A stretch of 64,000 bases of DNA, taken from Phallusia mammillata (Eukaryota; Chordata; Ascidiacea; Phlebobranchia; Ascidiidae). The notes under the pieces are model-generated. The model was given only the letters and a program-made list of their open reading frames with translations, had not been told where the DNA came from and did not search any database. The stretch lies in contig QLIY01000104.1 of assembly GCA_003260075.1 (NCBI GenBank), positions 33,406-97,405 of the forward strand, in the 5' to 3' direction. Made by a program: the position numbers and the translations under genes. Below are positions 25,501 to 39,900 of the stretch, in pieces. How positions within the stretch are numbered: the stretch's first letter is position 1; each line of letters begins with the position of its first letter.

Positions 25501-25769
25501 TCTGTGTGTGTGGTCGGAGCAAGGCGGTTTAGGTGGGAGGGTTATAAGGAGTTCGAGACAGGTTTGTGAACTTCGCTGCAACCAAATATAGAAACACAAC
25601 CACTGCTGACGTAATCGCACTTGAGTCGATCAATCTTGTAGGTTTAATTAGTTTCACGAACAATGACGAAGTCAAATTTTTGCCATTTTTCTCAAATTAA
25701 AAAAACGTTTTATTTTGTAAACAACGATAAATAGTTCCTAATTCTTTAGAAAGAAAAATCTTTTTTTGC

Positions 25770-26012
25770 AAAAAAATTGAAAACATGTTTTGCAATAAAC
25801 CAAAATGTAGAAGAAAAACGTAATTTAAGACGCAACAAATAAAACACAAAAATAAATCACAAAGTTTAGGTAAACCCAAAAAAATCTGTCCCCCCCCCCT
25901 TGAAAACATGTTTTGCAATAAACCAAAATGTAGAAGAAAAACGTAATATAAGACGCAACAAATAAAACACAAAAATAAATCGAACAAAGTTTAGGTAAAC
26001 CCAAAAAAATCT
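25770..26012. repeat. Haplotype duplicate around poly-C
   Basis: About 110 bp at 25777-25889 is repeated at 25899-26012 with very few differences, separated by nine C. Non-coding; another allele-on-allele join. Confidence 0.7.
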
Positions 26013-27324
26013 GACATAAAAACGTCACAGTAGGTAAGTCTGTACGTCAGAAAAATCAGCTAAAAAATAACTTGATGTAAAAAACCAAACATGTTATCAA
26101 AATTTTCACAGTATTTTCGTCCTATTTGCTAAACACAATTTATTGAATATTTGGCACTTGTAAGTTAGTACAAAACATAGGAAAATACAAAAAAGTGCCA
26201 ACATACATAAACGTTATTTTTGTAAGCATCAGCCCTTTCGGTTAAGTGGTCAAGTGAGAAAATTTGTAATGTATGTTAATTGTTTGTTCGTATTCTTCAT
26301 TGATTGTGTTGGGAAACAATGGTTAATTGTTGATTAGAATGTAAATGCAAATTGACAATGAGGTAACAATTAACATACTAGGAATACTTGCCCAATTTCA
26401 AAGAAACAATTAAACAATGGAATGACAATCACCGCCTTCGAAAAAGAATCGTGAACAATCGAAGTAAACAAAGAATTATTGTTTGTTTACACACCTAATT
26501 GTTATTACGTAACAGCAAAGATAAATTGATATATTTCCCATTTCCAAAAATGTGTAAAACACTAAAACAGGCTTTGGAATATTTGTAAAAAAACTTCAAA
26601 ACAAGAAACTGTACACAATTTTTCACTTGACATATTATGTACGTTTGTTCTTGTATGAAAATATTTTTTCATTTATAGAAATAAAATAATACCCTGGAAT
26701 ATTTATTTTGTTATCATACAGGATTTACTGATTTTATCGGTCAACTTTTATGTGCTACAAAAATTAATTAAATTTACATTAGAAATTCAGCTACAAAAAA
26801 TCATCACCTTATTTCGACGTTCTATGAGCAATAACGCGCGTCATGTGAAAAGTTACCGAGGGTCGTTTTTACCGCAAATGTGCGCAATTACCTTCCACCA
26901 CAATTCAAGCATCGTCCGTCAGCCGGGGATGGCGAAGCAAGGCACGAGCCACTTCACTTAATCTCATTTTGAACTAAGTTAATTACACGTTGTGACCACC
27001 AAACCTGTGTAAATCCTCACCTACGCGTGTACCGGGTCATTACAATGTCAAACCTCAGCACTGTTTAGACGTGGACGCCATTTTGGATCCGTTAGTGGGA
27101 TTCGCAAAATGAATAGAAATAAAAGATGTTTTACAACTAATGTGATGATGTGGCTTGGGGCGATTTTTGGGAAAAAATGTTAAAGCGATACAAAGTTTGG
27201 GCCGTTTTCCTTGAATTTGAGAACATTTTATTTTAAATTTACCAACAGAATTGATCCCTAAACATTTTTAAGTTAAGTGTTGTTGTTTTTTATTGTATTT
27301 TTTTCCAACAATAATTGGTCTTTG

Positions 27325-27425
27325 TCGTTCACGGGGCTCGAACCCAGGACACACCCGGGGACGAATCCCGATCAGGTTTTTTTGTATGTGGGTCAGGCGC
27401 GCCAGGCCATTCGGCCGAGTTACCG
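27325..27425 (-). repeat. tRNA-derived SINE-like repeat
   Basis: The minus strand reads GGGGCGGTAACTCGGCCGAA (A-box-like), then a long variable segment, then GGGTTCGAGCCCCGTG (B box and T-arm). The spacing is longer than in a normal tRNA and the acceptor ends do not pair well. It lies 3' of the F-box/WD40 gene. Confidence 0.5.
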
Positions 27426-27913
27426 CCCCAAAGTTAAGTGTTAGTTGACGATATAATTTTTTGGGCGTTGTCTTTAATATTTGCAGTAACGTTTCATTGT
27501 AAATTTACAAATAGAATTGATTCCTAAACATTTTCTAAGTCAGATGTTAGTTAAACCGATTTGAATTATTCCAATACTATGTTAACAGAGATAGTGTTTT
27601 GTTGCACAGAAGGATCAGGAGTTCCGTAAATAATTAATATCGCCGCTTTATAAATATGGCCGTTGTACTACTGTGGCTGTTCGGTAGATATGCATAGAAC
27701 CTATAGTGGTAGCTATATCTCGTACAAGGCAGCCAGGTAATAACATGCAATATAGGCGACAAATAAAAACTAGGAAACGCAGGAACTTAAAATAGTAAGT
27801 TTCACAGCTAAACAGTAAAAAATTCTAAAAATCTTTAAAAAAAATTTCACAGCTTAAAGTTTGACAATCTAAAAATTCTACTTCGTCACAGTATTGTTAC
27901 GTCATGGAACGCT

Positions 27914-30900
27914 TTATCGCGTCAGATCGCTAAAATCCCAAACCCGTATTGTTTCGTCATAGGAAGCGCTGACGATCCTCGTTGCGTCAGCCGTGACCGC
28001 GTTGACATGGCAACCGTGACCTTGAAGTTGGTTGACCTTGCCGCGACTGAAAGAAAGTGACACGAGACGAAATTTCATAAAATATATCGAAATTATCAAG
28101 TCCCCCAGCTTGGGAAATGGTTGTTCGAATTTACTTGTGTTTTCGATTATTTAGCCAAGACTAAATTTCAAGTTAATTCTAAGCCAACATGCATTTGTGC
28201 AAAAGAATTACGAGGTTAATCAAAAACATTACTGCCAAATAACTTGTGTAATGTTTATGATTAATTTACTCTCCAAGAGTGTAGTGTTCCTAATTACGAG
28301 TTTTTATAAGAATAGTTGCCTAAAAATATTACAGTATTTCTCTGTAATAATTGGAAAACCGCTATTTTGGGCTTTTACTTAATAGTTGTATGCTGCGAAT
28401 AACATTGCATGTATTTGTAATCAGATACATGTTACACAACAACATAATGGATTGCCTCACATGTTGTAAATCTCACCCGTAAATATTCCAGTATTTAATT
28501 TTTCCATCTTTTCCCGCTGTGATCAAAACACCAGAGGGGGCTGCTGAGTCGGTAATCCGCAATTTTACGTTTTCAATTCTGAACAAAAAGTAAATGTGAT
28601 CAACTATATAATGTGGCTAAAACTGCGGAAAAGGGACAAACGGTAAACACAATTTCCAAATAAAATGGTTCCAATCGCAGTTTTGTTTCTTTGGCATAAT
28701 CACGTAACCGAAGTGATTGAATCAAAAATTTGAGAAATCAGGAATAATAATTTTCTACATTTACGCGGAGTAGCATAAAACATTGTAAAGATCCGCATCT
28801 TTCCAAAAAAGCCAAAAAAGGTAGACTTTATATGAGCAACTGTAAAAGCATAAAATCACTCAACCGTTTCTTGTGCGCCTTGTAAGTGCGCATGCGCGTT
28901 CCGGTCGAGTGCTCCCATATAGTGACACGTCCACCAGAGGCGCTAGCGAGCAGGTTTTGTTGACAGCTGAGCGACATGATGGAAGATTTCTCCCCGGTCC
29001 ATATAACTCGCACACATTGACCGTCCGACACACGCCAAATGCGGATGCTCTGCAAACAAAAGGACAGATAAGCACAATACAGGTAGAACCAACACCGATG
29101 CACCTTTGTCTGCTAATCAATTGTGACGTCATATTGATGTACTGTTTTGTTTCGTGTGAATAAATTTGGTTGGGGTTTCGTCAAGTATCAAGAATTTGCG
29201 AGTTATTTTCGCAACGAAGTGTTTACATACCACAAGCCTGGATTGAGTTTAAGCCTAATAACTCACGAGATGAGCAATTTATTTGGCGATATGTATGTAA
29301 GCTTTAACTTTTGCTATAAACATACCAACAATGTTGCATCCGGTATATGCAGTGACATCACAACCAACTTTGTCAAACGTCACAATTGTGGCGTGACTTA
29401 AAACCACAAAGTACTGGAGTCGAAACACAGACAGAGGTGACATTCCAAAACACTGTATCGCCTTTTTGTGGTAACAATCACCTATACGTCACAGGTGAAT
29501 ATGACGGCAGAGAGGTCACAGTGACGTCATAATGCCACTTGAGTGATGTCGAGTTTGGATTACAAGCAAGTCTATTGTTGGAGAGAGGGGTGGCGGCGTT
29601 TACATTATGACGTGATAGATTGGAAGTGGCGATGTGCGCTGCATTGTGCAGAGATGGTGCAGGAGTCAGGATATACGTTGCATTGTGTTGCAGGCAGAAG
29701 CATGACATTGTTGAATACATGCATTCAATTACTGAACTGCAGGTTAATTGTTGCTTTGTGTATGTAAGTTCGCCGAGAAGTCAGTAGCTTCCTTGCTAAG
29801 TATGTTACCTTATGAAGGAAAGCAATATGATTAGGCAAATAGTGACCTACGCGATCCTGGCAACCAGCAAAAAAAGGCTCCAGCAACCAGGCAAGGGGTT
29901 CACTTTAGACCCCAATATCTCGCAATCCAAACAAAGCTGAACAGAAAAATTTTAACACAATACTTTTCAAAGCATTAACAAACCATTGACCGCCTCGGAG
30001 CACGGAGATGCGGAACAGAAGAACCGCGCGTCGCAGGTATCGCCCCACGCAGCGCACGTTCAGTCAAGGTGCAAGTAAACAACTTTGACCCAGAAAAACA
30101 AGTCCTAACTTGCACAAAAACAAGTTGAAATATACAATTTATAAGTTTCAAACTAAAATATGAGACTATGAAAAAATATGAAAAATATCTTTTACGACAT
30201 TTTGAGCTGTCGCGCGTCATTGATTGCTGGCGAGCGGGGACGACGGCATTATGCGCGAGTTATGAACTTCAAGTTAATATTCGGGGCAGAGCCCCCGAAC
30301 TTAGAATAACCAGTTGGGGCTTTTTGAAAACGGCATGCTCTGCAGAAACAGAATATGTCATTGGCTTTTATGCCGCGGAACGTATCGAAGAACATTAAGC
30401 AGTCATATGTATAAGCGTATTAATATTCGTGGTTTTAATATTTTTTCAAACGAGTGCCATTAATGGTTTGTTAATGCTTTGAAAAGTATTGTGTTAAAAT
30501 TTTTCTGTTCAGCTTTGTTTGGATTGCGAGATATTGGGGTCTAAAGTGAACCCCTTGCCTGGTTGCTGGAGCCTTTTTTTGCTGGTTGCCAGGATCGCGT
30601 AGGTCAAATAGTGTGGGCATTGGCTCATTATAGGATCGGCCACATGGACGTTATTATGTGAAGGATAACTAGATCCCACGGGGTTAGTAGCCAAGTTTAT
30701 AATTGCTGGCCACCACAGAGTCCGCAACTAGTTGATGGGTAAAGTTGTTTAAATAAAATCTGATGTTTTGGTTGGTTGTTAGTGTGTGCAAAAATCAGTT
30801 GGCCAAAATGCAAACGTTTTTTATTAAATAGACAAAATGAAATAGCTTGTGATTTTTGTAATATATTACCAGAAAGACCATTGTTTTGGAGTTGCAGTAG

Positions 30901-33900
30901 TAGGGAATTGCAAGCGAACTTAATGCAGTGAAACTTTTTTCTGCAAAAACACTTTGTGATTTTTGTTATTATGACATCACATAAATGACCTTCAACTAAA
31001 GCTTTATGGCAATGTAGAGAAAACTAAACGTTACATTTTAAACAATCGTCGTTTGTTTCACAAAAACACAACTTTTTTATAAATTTCGATGTTCAAATTT
31101 TGTTCAAACCTATATCGAGTCGTGACTTCAAATTTAAATGGTTGACAACAACAATGACTATAAATCGATTTGTATTGTGACGTATTCACTACTTCATTGT
31201 GACATATTCACCACATTATCTGTGTTTCGTTCCACGTGGTTGAAATTTTCATAGCTTCGACACGCACTAGTGGTTTTGTGTTCACACGATTCTCACGTCA
31301 TAATGATATAGCTTTCGTCAGAAAAACACAATGCCGTTACGCATCGCTGGACACGCGTTCACGCTTGATCGAAGCCGCAATTTCGATTTTAAACACACAG
31401 TGTTCAATGTTACGTCATATTAGGTTGTATTTCTAGATCATATCGCTACGACATCGTTGGCAGGTCGTACCATGTAATAATGAAGTCACTACTGGTCAAG
31501 TTTATGGAACTCTTCTGGCAATTGTGTTTTTATTCCGACGTTTCGACGTCCTATACAGGTCGCCTCCATCAGGGCAAATAACACTGAACGCGCGTAGTAC
31601 AGTGCACGATAAACAAAGGAAAAGAATTAAACGCAAACACGTCACAACGTCACTGCTGAATACGTACCCTGTCTGCAGAACCGGTGAACAGCATCTGCAT
31701 GTTATCATCGGCGTCCATTGCAAACACAGCTGAACCGTGACCCTTCAATGTTCGGTGCAGCAAACAATGACGCATGTCCCACAACTTCACCTGTGATGTC
31801 ATAATTGCATTAATTATAAACTCTAAGGTGGTAGCAGATGAACTATTGTGCGAGCTAGTAATAATTGAATTTAAGCGTATGTTTTCCATGTGTTCATACT
31901 GTAAGGTGGTACTCAGGCAGCAGATGATGCAACTAGTTAACGAGCTATAGGTTTGTGAATGTTCATGTTTATGCTGTCGAAACTTTCCAAAAAACTGCGA
32001 CTTATGTAAGCAGCTAACTGTGTCGCCCCGAGCAAAACGCTTCTCAAGCATTGTAGTATGACAGGCGGTCGGGTACGGGAGGACAGTTTCCTGCAACTGA
32101 CAGGAAGCATTTAGAAGGCACACGTAAAGTCTAATGACAGATGGAATGGAACTATATGTGGTAAATGGGACGGAGAAATGTCGGTTAATACAAACTGCTG
32201 GGAGAGCAATATTCGTGTGTCAATAGTGTGCACAACGATTGGCGGTGTATGGATCTGACATGTTGTGTCACGTTTGGAGCACGAGATAGAGCTGTTTATG
32301 ACGTTTTAATAGCGACGTTTGTTGAACGATGTATGACTGTGTATGTCGTATCTATTGGCCCTTTGTTAAATGACGTAGAGTTGTACATGACGTTATGAAT
32401 TTTGTCGTATGTTGGATAACGTAGAGATGCATATGGCGTTTGAATCTTGATATCCGTTGCAACGTGCCAAGCTGTAGACTCGTGTTTCCTTCTGTGCGAA
32501 AAATACGTCCGGTTCGCGTATTAAAATAAACAGGGAGGCAGAAAAAAGCGAAGAATGGCATTGTTGCAGGGGTCGGGTAATATTTGACTGCACATGCACT
32601 TGCAGTCGAATGGGGTAAAGTTCGGCGCGTGGACTGATTACAAAGATCAGCTATTTGAGCAGGTGGCAGGTAATAATGGCTGAACGGGGTGATGAAGTAT
32701 AAGAGCAGACAAAAAGTGTGAAGAAATGTTGTACTGACTCATGGGCTGGAAATGTGCGGTGGTTTGCTAACCTGGGGAGTGTCGAAGTTTTCGTAAAACT
32801 ATCTGTTGCTTTGGAACATTGCATACGAAGCTGTCTTAGTTTAATAATTTAAGCGGTTCATTCGGGCCGTTATTTTCATCATTAACTGTAAGCTGTTTGG
32901 TAACCGTTAGAAGAACGTCGTTTTTGATTTTACATCAGCTAGTCATCCGTAATCAACTATTACAAGCCTTCTGGAAACTACAAACCTTTTCACAGATTTA
33001 ATTGTGCTGCCGTTCAACAAGCAATCCTGCTGCTCAGCTTTGTGCAATGAAGCCCGGTTTAGCTGGACTTTGCACACTAGCATAACCAGACTAGAGTCAG
33101 AAAGTAAACAAAGTGAAGTTGTCCGAAGTGTTTTAGTTGGATTAAGCCACAGGTGCAATACTTAATTCACGCATTAATCAGAAGATATTGCTCGATTGAG
33201 TTGACTACTTGATTTTGTAATACAAGAGATTGTGTTTGACCATGAATGAAAGGGTTCTGATTTCATTGTGACGTGAAAGACAAATAATTGTCACCAGACA
33301 ATGGGTTCATTGATTCATAAAACCACTAAACGCTGGATTTATCAGGGTAAAGGTAATGTCGCAATTTGTGCTGATGACAGAAATTCGCGGTTCTTTTGCA
33401 AAGCAGTTGGTGATTTTGAATAAAGGAGAACGTTGTATTCAGGATAGAAATGTAGATTTTCGACCGAGGGAGTATTAGAAAAAGTTGTGTCTCAAAGTAT
33501 GTTTACAGACAGTGTATGTGTGTAAAGAGGGTCGGTTAAAATACATCGGAAGTGGTAATTAATTAGCACAAACAATTGCTCAGTGTTACATCACAAGAGC
33601 TATTTCCTGCTGGTTTCAGAACTAAACACAAATCATCAAATTACTGTGAAAATTTAATGTTTTTGTCAGTAAATATAAAGTCTATGTTCGAACCCGTTTC
33701 AATTCACGAGAATCTTGATGCTCATGTTAGAAAGAAAACAAAATTCTAAACTCGATTGTTTTACAGAAGTCACAGGCGCAAAGTAGGTTTATGACGTCAC
33801 AGTCGGTATTACATCACAATCGAACATGGTTAGGGTCTACGATCGGCCCCCGGACGGAGGTTGGGGTTGGGCGGTTGCCATCGCAACCACTATGACGTAT

Positions 33901-36900
33901 GCAATCGTGTGGGGAATTCCCCGAGGCATGAGCGTTCTTTTTCTCGACTTGCAACAGAAATATGATTCGTCCAACGCGAAAACGTCATGGATTACGTCAA
34001 TGATATTTGGATGCTTCTCGTGTGGCAGTAAGTGTTGGGAACTATAACATTGATATATTGTTGGAAGTTGTATGTGTAACTGATAAATTTGCGTTTCGAA
34101 AGAAGTTGTTTCGTGTAATTGTATTTTTGAATACTTACATTCAGTCTGTTAAGTTTATTTATTACTTTGTTTAACATTATACGCGGCCCAATAAGGTATT
34201 GAAGTTTATGTATGTTCCTGATTTGGACTAGGGTCTTTTTGACCTTTTTTTCAAAACTTTTAACGAAATTCGGACCACTATACCAAACTATAAAAACGCC
34301 TAGAGGCGAAAATCGCCGCCCTGGTTAAAAGTCCTTAACAGTTCTATCTGCGAAATAAAAAAAATGTAAATAGAAAAAAAATTGTAAATAAAAATATGCG
34401 CAAGTCTGCACAGACTGATGCGAAGTGACGATGGAGCAGTTTTGTGTGGTTTTGGCGAACAAGATTTTATTCCACAGCTTTGGTGGGAAGTCTGGTTACA
34501 AGCTGGCTTGGTCCACGCCGTACGATGATGTTCGGAGGTTTGATATCTTGCTTCGGGATCATCATCGTTTCACAGGCCTCAATATTACAGCTGGTTTACG
34601 TGGGAAGTGCCATCACTGGTGAGAAGATGATTGTTTGTTGTTGAGGTTGAAAAATGTCACAGTATTATACTGGGTTGCACTGAACAGAGTTTGTTTGGAA
34701 CACCATATACGGATCCATTCAAAAGTTTAATGATGAAAATAACGGCCCAAAACAACGTAAAAAGCGCGGACATGCTTTATTGTTCAAACGTTTTAGCAAA
34801 TGCTCATGCCATCATCAGTGATATAAAGGTCACATCAGTTACTTGGTTAAAAGTTTGTTTGCTTAGTGAAAGAAAACATAACAAGACTTTGGCAATATTA
34901 CAATCACCAAGCCCGGAATACCGAGTTAATGTCATTTCATCATGCAGAAGGCTCTTGCTTATGCAGTAACTATCTGTTTCAAAGTTGTTGTTTTTTTGCC
35001 TTTTTACAACAACTCATAGCGACACAATAGCATCGGAAATAACTGTGCATTGTTGCAACGTTTTGGGGTGTAAAAAAGCAAGGGGTACAATTGTTGAATC
35101 ATGGCTGAATGCGCTGCAGCTGCACCGTCATTACAAGGCTGGTGTTAAATAGGTCAATATACCAATGTATGTTGCTCAACCAGTTACATTACGCTCATCC
35201 GGTTTATTCACAGGTATCGGTTTCGGCTTCGCATATTGCAACGTCACCTCACAACTGGGAATCTACTTCGACAAAAGGCGCGCTCTAGTGTTCGGTATCG
35301 GGTCGATGGGATCGCCGCTAGGTGGCATGCTGCTCCCTGTAATGCTGACCAGCGCTCTGGGAGTGTACGGGCTAGAAGGGGCACTTCTCATCATGGCGGG
35401 GTTCTGTCTTCACTTAGTGGTGTGTGGGGCTCTACTTCGCCCTGTCGCCATAAAACATAACAACAATGACATCACTGATGATGATGACGCAATCGTTGAT
35501 GACGTCATTGTGAAGGATGAGACGTTGACGAATATTGTGTTCAGCGACACAATCAGTCTTAGCTCCCTTGATGAGGTGAAGGGCAGATCGCTGTACAGTT
35601 TGCCCAGTCCTTTGATCAAACGAAAGCACATTTCGCCGCACAAGGCGGTGCTGATGCGGAGTCTGGCGGGGAACGGAGACCTCGTCGACGGCGGAAGTGG
35701 AGGCATTTCCCCGATATATAAAAAGAATAAACAACACAAAAACGATACGTCAGACTCAAATACGAGAGCCGTCGAGCATGACAAACAATCATTCGAGCAT
35801 GACGTAGAAAACCAGCCATGTGAAAAGAACTTATTACGTGATATTTCGTCTTCATTTCTTCCTTACCTTCAGTTATTTCAATCTTGGAGATTTATGTTGT
35901 ATTGTTTCCTCGGATTCCTGGATATGTTCGCCCGCTTCATCCCGACCTGGTTTATTGTGGTTCACGCCGAAAGTTTAGGAATGAGCAACAGACACGGGGC
36001 GGTTCTGCTCATCATATTCTCGGTCATGGATGGACTCACAAAGCTCGTTACAGGTTTGTAAAAGAAATCTTATTTCTTGATTTCGAGTAGACATTGACAG
36101 ACGATTCAAGTAGCTTGGTACATTCGGTTTTATACATAAAATTGAAATCTTTAAGTTCAACAATATCGGTTAGGACATGGGTCGGCAACCTTTTTTGCAC
36201 TGCGGACCGTTTTTGAAACAGAAATTTTATCGCGGACCGGCCTTCAAAAAACTACGAATATTTAAAAACGTCTAAAGTAGTATTTCATCCCCGGGATACA
36301 TGGGCAAAATGTTTTCCAAAATTAAACCTGAAAAAGTATACGGCCCGGTAACGAACTTCTCGCGGACCGGCGCTGGGTTAGGAGACGGTTTTAAGACATT
36401 CTGCTGGTCAAACAAACAGAAATATGAAATGTTTTAAAAAATAAACGATGATCATAGAAAAGTAAACGTGCTTCTTCTGTGCCTGTCGTTTCTGTAATTT
36501 CTAAACACAGACGTGCTATCTCATGTGCATGGTAAGTGTTTTTTTTTCGAAGCAACATGTAGGATTCAAACCCCTTTTTTAACTTGAAACCTTTTTTTTC
36601 AGGTTATTTCGCCAGCAAGATGTCGAAGTCGAAAGTTGAAAAGGGATATGAAATTATCGGGCTTGCTGTGGCGCAAGGAATAATGGCTGTGTCAGGTCTG
36701 TCCATCCCATCAGCGCACGGTTTTACCACTCTCGCTGTTTGTTTCGCTTGTTTCGGTATCGGGAACGGCATTAACGGGGTTTGGTGCATTCCAATCATAT
36801 CAAGGCTCGTTCCTATCGCACAACTTCCCAAAGCTATCGGGGTTTACTTCTGCATCGGCGGGGTTGGGATACTGCTCGGCCCGNAATGCAAAAAATGGAC

Positions 36901-39900
36901 AGAATCAACACGGGTAAACTTAAAATTATTTAAAATTGTTCTGTTATTGCGTTCGGGGTTGGGATACTGCTCGGCCCGCCACTCACAGGTAAATAGACTT
37001 AAATGTTTGGGTCAGAGTGTAAATTTGTGTTGTGAAATTTTTTAATGCTTGTTTTGTGACTGTAATGTAAATGTGTGCTTGAATCATAAGTGTTGTGCAG
37101 TTGTTAGCTTGTGTTATTATAGCTGTTTCGCTGTGTGATTGTTATTTTTAGATTTGTGTACCTGTAAGATTGTTCTGTTATTGTTGTGTAGCTGCGTGCT
37201 TGTCTTGTAATTGTTGTTTAGATTGCATTCTCGTAAAAAGGTGAGTGCTTATGTGCTGTATTGTTGTGTCTGTGTAAGTTCGTTGACGCACCTTTCCATT
37301 ATGTTAAGAATTACTGGCGATTGTCTATCCACTCTTTCCAAAATCTATTACTTTTCCAGGTTATCTTGCCGATATAACCGGGAATTACCAAGTCGTGTTT
37401 TACTTCGCTGGCGCAATCATGGTGATCTCGGTCGTGTGTGCTTCAGTGCTCTTCGCACTTGTTCGAAAATTCGGGATTAAAAGAAGCTGGGACAAATCGC
37501 GGGCCTGAGATTGTGACGTCACATTCAGAAGCCTACGTAACAGTTTCGAAGGAAAAAAAACGGCGCCAAGCAAGAGATTATGACGTCACAGAGCCAGGTC
37601 TGACGTCATAAACAAGTCAAGGTCGACATTTTAAAAATGTAGTTGAATTCTACTTGGTGGAACTGGATAAAATAGGTACTGTTTTGTCATTTAACCACAA
37701 CATATCAATAATATTCGATGCATAGGCTATTATGATGGTCTATATGTATGACGAAACAATTAAACTGTGACATCACAACCGAATATCGTCACAGGTCAGA
37801 CTTTTCTGCAGCTGAAATTAAAACTTCCAAAAAGTGGTTTTGCTAATTTTTTGTACTTGTTTTTTTGTTTGACTTCTGTGTGTTGTTGTTTTAGGTTTGT
37901 TGTCTGTGTGTTGTTGTTTTAGGTTTGTTGTCTGTGTGTTGTTGTTTTAGTTTTGTTGTCTGTGTGTTGTTGTTTTAGTTTTGTTGTCTGTGTGTTGTTG
38001 TTTTAGGTTTGTTGTCTGTGTGTTGTTGTTTTAGGTTTGTACGTTGTAGTCATTCCTATTAGTGGTGGTGCAATGAATTTTTACGTCTTTTTATTGATAT
38101 TTTTTCGTATCATTTTTTGTTCTATGCTTTTTATGGCTAATATTGCAAAGTGAAAAAAATAAAAAAGTTTTGCAAATTGCTCGTTTAAAGTTAGATATCA
38201 GAAATATTGCATAGTTACTTATAAATTGATGAAATGATAAATGTGTGAAGAAGCAAGTTTGGCCAGTAATGTAAATGGTGTGTTTTAACTGTATCATACT
38301 CAAAAGTATGGATACACAAATTGATCGACTTGGTCTTAAAATGTAAAACAAAACATAAAACTACAAAAGGGATTGAGGGAAAGTTTAATTTCGAACAAGG
38401 GCGCATTTGACCAAAATAGGTTGGAATAACATGAAAAACAAAATAGACTATTATAATCTATTTCCCAGCGTTCGTATAAACTGCCTAAAACGTAACACAC
38501 ACAAAAATGTCACAAATGTGAAGCGGAGTTTATCAATCGACCGTGGGAACGGGGGGGGGGAAAAAACAAAATAGACTATTAGAATCTATTTCCCAGCGTT
38601 CGTATAAACTGCCTAAAACGTAGCACACAAAAAAATGTCACAAATGTGAAGCGGAGTTTATCAATCGACCGTGGGAACCGGAACTTACCGTTCTGTCGTG
38701 GGAACCGGAAGCGAGGAAGTGCTTTTTGCAAACCATTGTCCAAACCGGGCCTTGGTGACCGAACAAAGTCCTCAAACAAGCTCCGTGAGACCCGAGCCTC
38801 CAAACCTTCACGGTTCGATCATATGATCCACTCGCTATCATGTGAGGGGAAACAATGGCTACAGACCAAACTCCTTTCTGTGTGGAAGAAGATAGGGGGA
38901 TTTAATAAGAACCAAAGTGCTTTGCGGTTTTGGCAAAGTTTTGCAACACGACATTTGTGAAGTACAAAAATCAGGTTTGCTGCTGTTTGTAACATAGCAA
39001 TCAGTTTGACTAAATACAGATTTTTGTCCTTTAAAGATGGCAAGAATGCAAAAAATGGACAGAATCAACACGGGTAAACTTAAAATTATTTAAAATTGTT
39101 CTGTTATTGCGTTCGGCTATATTTTAGTCGATAACACAACAGGGGAGATTACTGATTAGCAGGGAATAAAAAAAATCCCAGATATTAAATGACACATACA
39201 AAAGCCGAATTTGCGAACAAATGCAATCCAGCATTTCAACATTGCGGCACGTTTTAAGATTGTTGCCAAACCTCTAATTAATTGATTGAAGTGGTAATTT
39301 GCAACATTAACACGTTTATCAGTAAATTGCGGTCAACAGCTAAGTGTTAATTCAACACAGAAAATGGTTCCACGAAAAAGTTGACGCGAAAATCGACGGT
39401 AACCGCAACAAAATCACCACGTTGCTAGATTTAAGCTCCTCACGATTTTTTAAGTACTGTATAACTTGTAAATAAACTTTTTTTAACGTTGCTCAAATCT
39501 CTTTACCCGACTCGATCGTAAAAAGTCAAACTACGGTTCCCGTGGAGAACAACGTAATCTACTCAAAGATCTTATTTTTGCCTCACCTGATGTCCTGTGA
39601 AGGTCTGGATTAGTTTACAATTGTCAAGATTCCAGACCCGTACAGTATTATCTTTTCCACCGCTGACAAGTAGATCGTCTCGGATCGCAACAGACAGAAC
39701 GCTGCAGGATAAAAAGCAGTTTTTTTGAAATCGTTGCTATTTGTTAAAACTCATATCATAAAGTTAACATTTGTTTGATCATTCTATTTATGTACATTTT
39801 TTGCTGAGTATTAGCTTAAACAACACGTTACGAAAATGTATTTAAAGTTTTAATTTTTTTTTACAACTTTGGCTTTAAATCGACGAAATGACAAAAAGTC

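Larger units (their letters stand above)
22533..27913. other. 5.4 kb with no supported gene
   Basis: The open frames here show no family features and no consistent splice chain. One segment just upstream of the reeler gene (minus, 22711-22891, after an acceptor-like TTTCAG, reading GFNTITSSHTNIAWGAGFGL and ending at TAA) could be a terminal exon or 5' leader. Haplotype duplicates flank poly-C joins at 24708-24717 and 25890-25898. A tRNA-derived repeat lies at 27325-27425. Confidence 0.5.

Noticed and set aside
37868..38038. CRISPR-like regular repeat
   Set aside because: Units are head to tail with no spacers and lie in animal DNA: a minisatellite.
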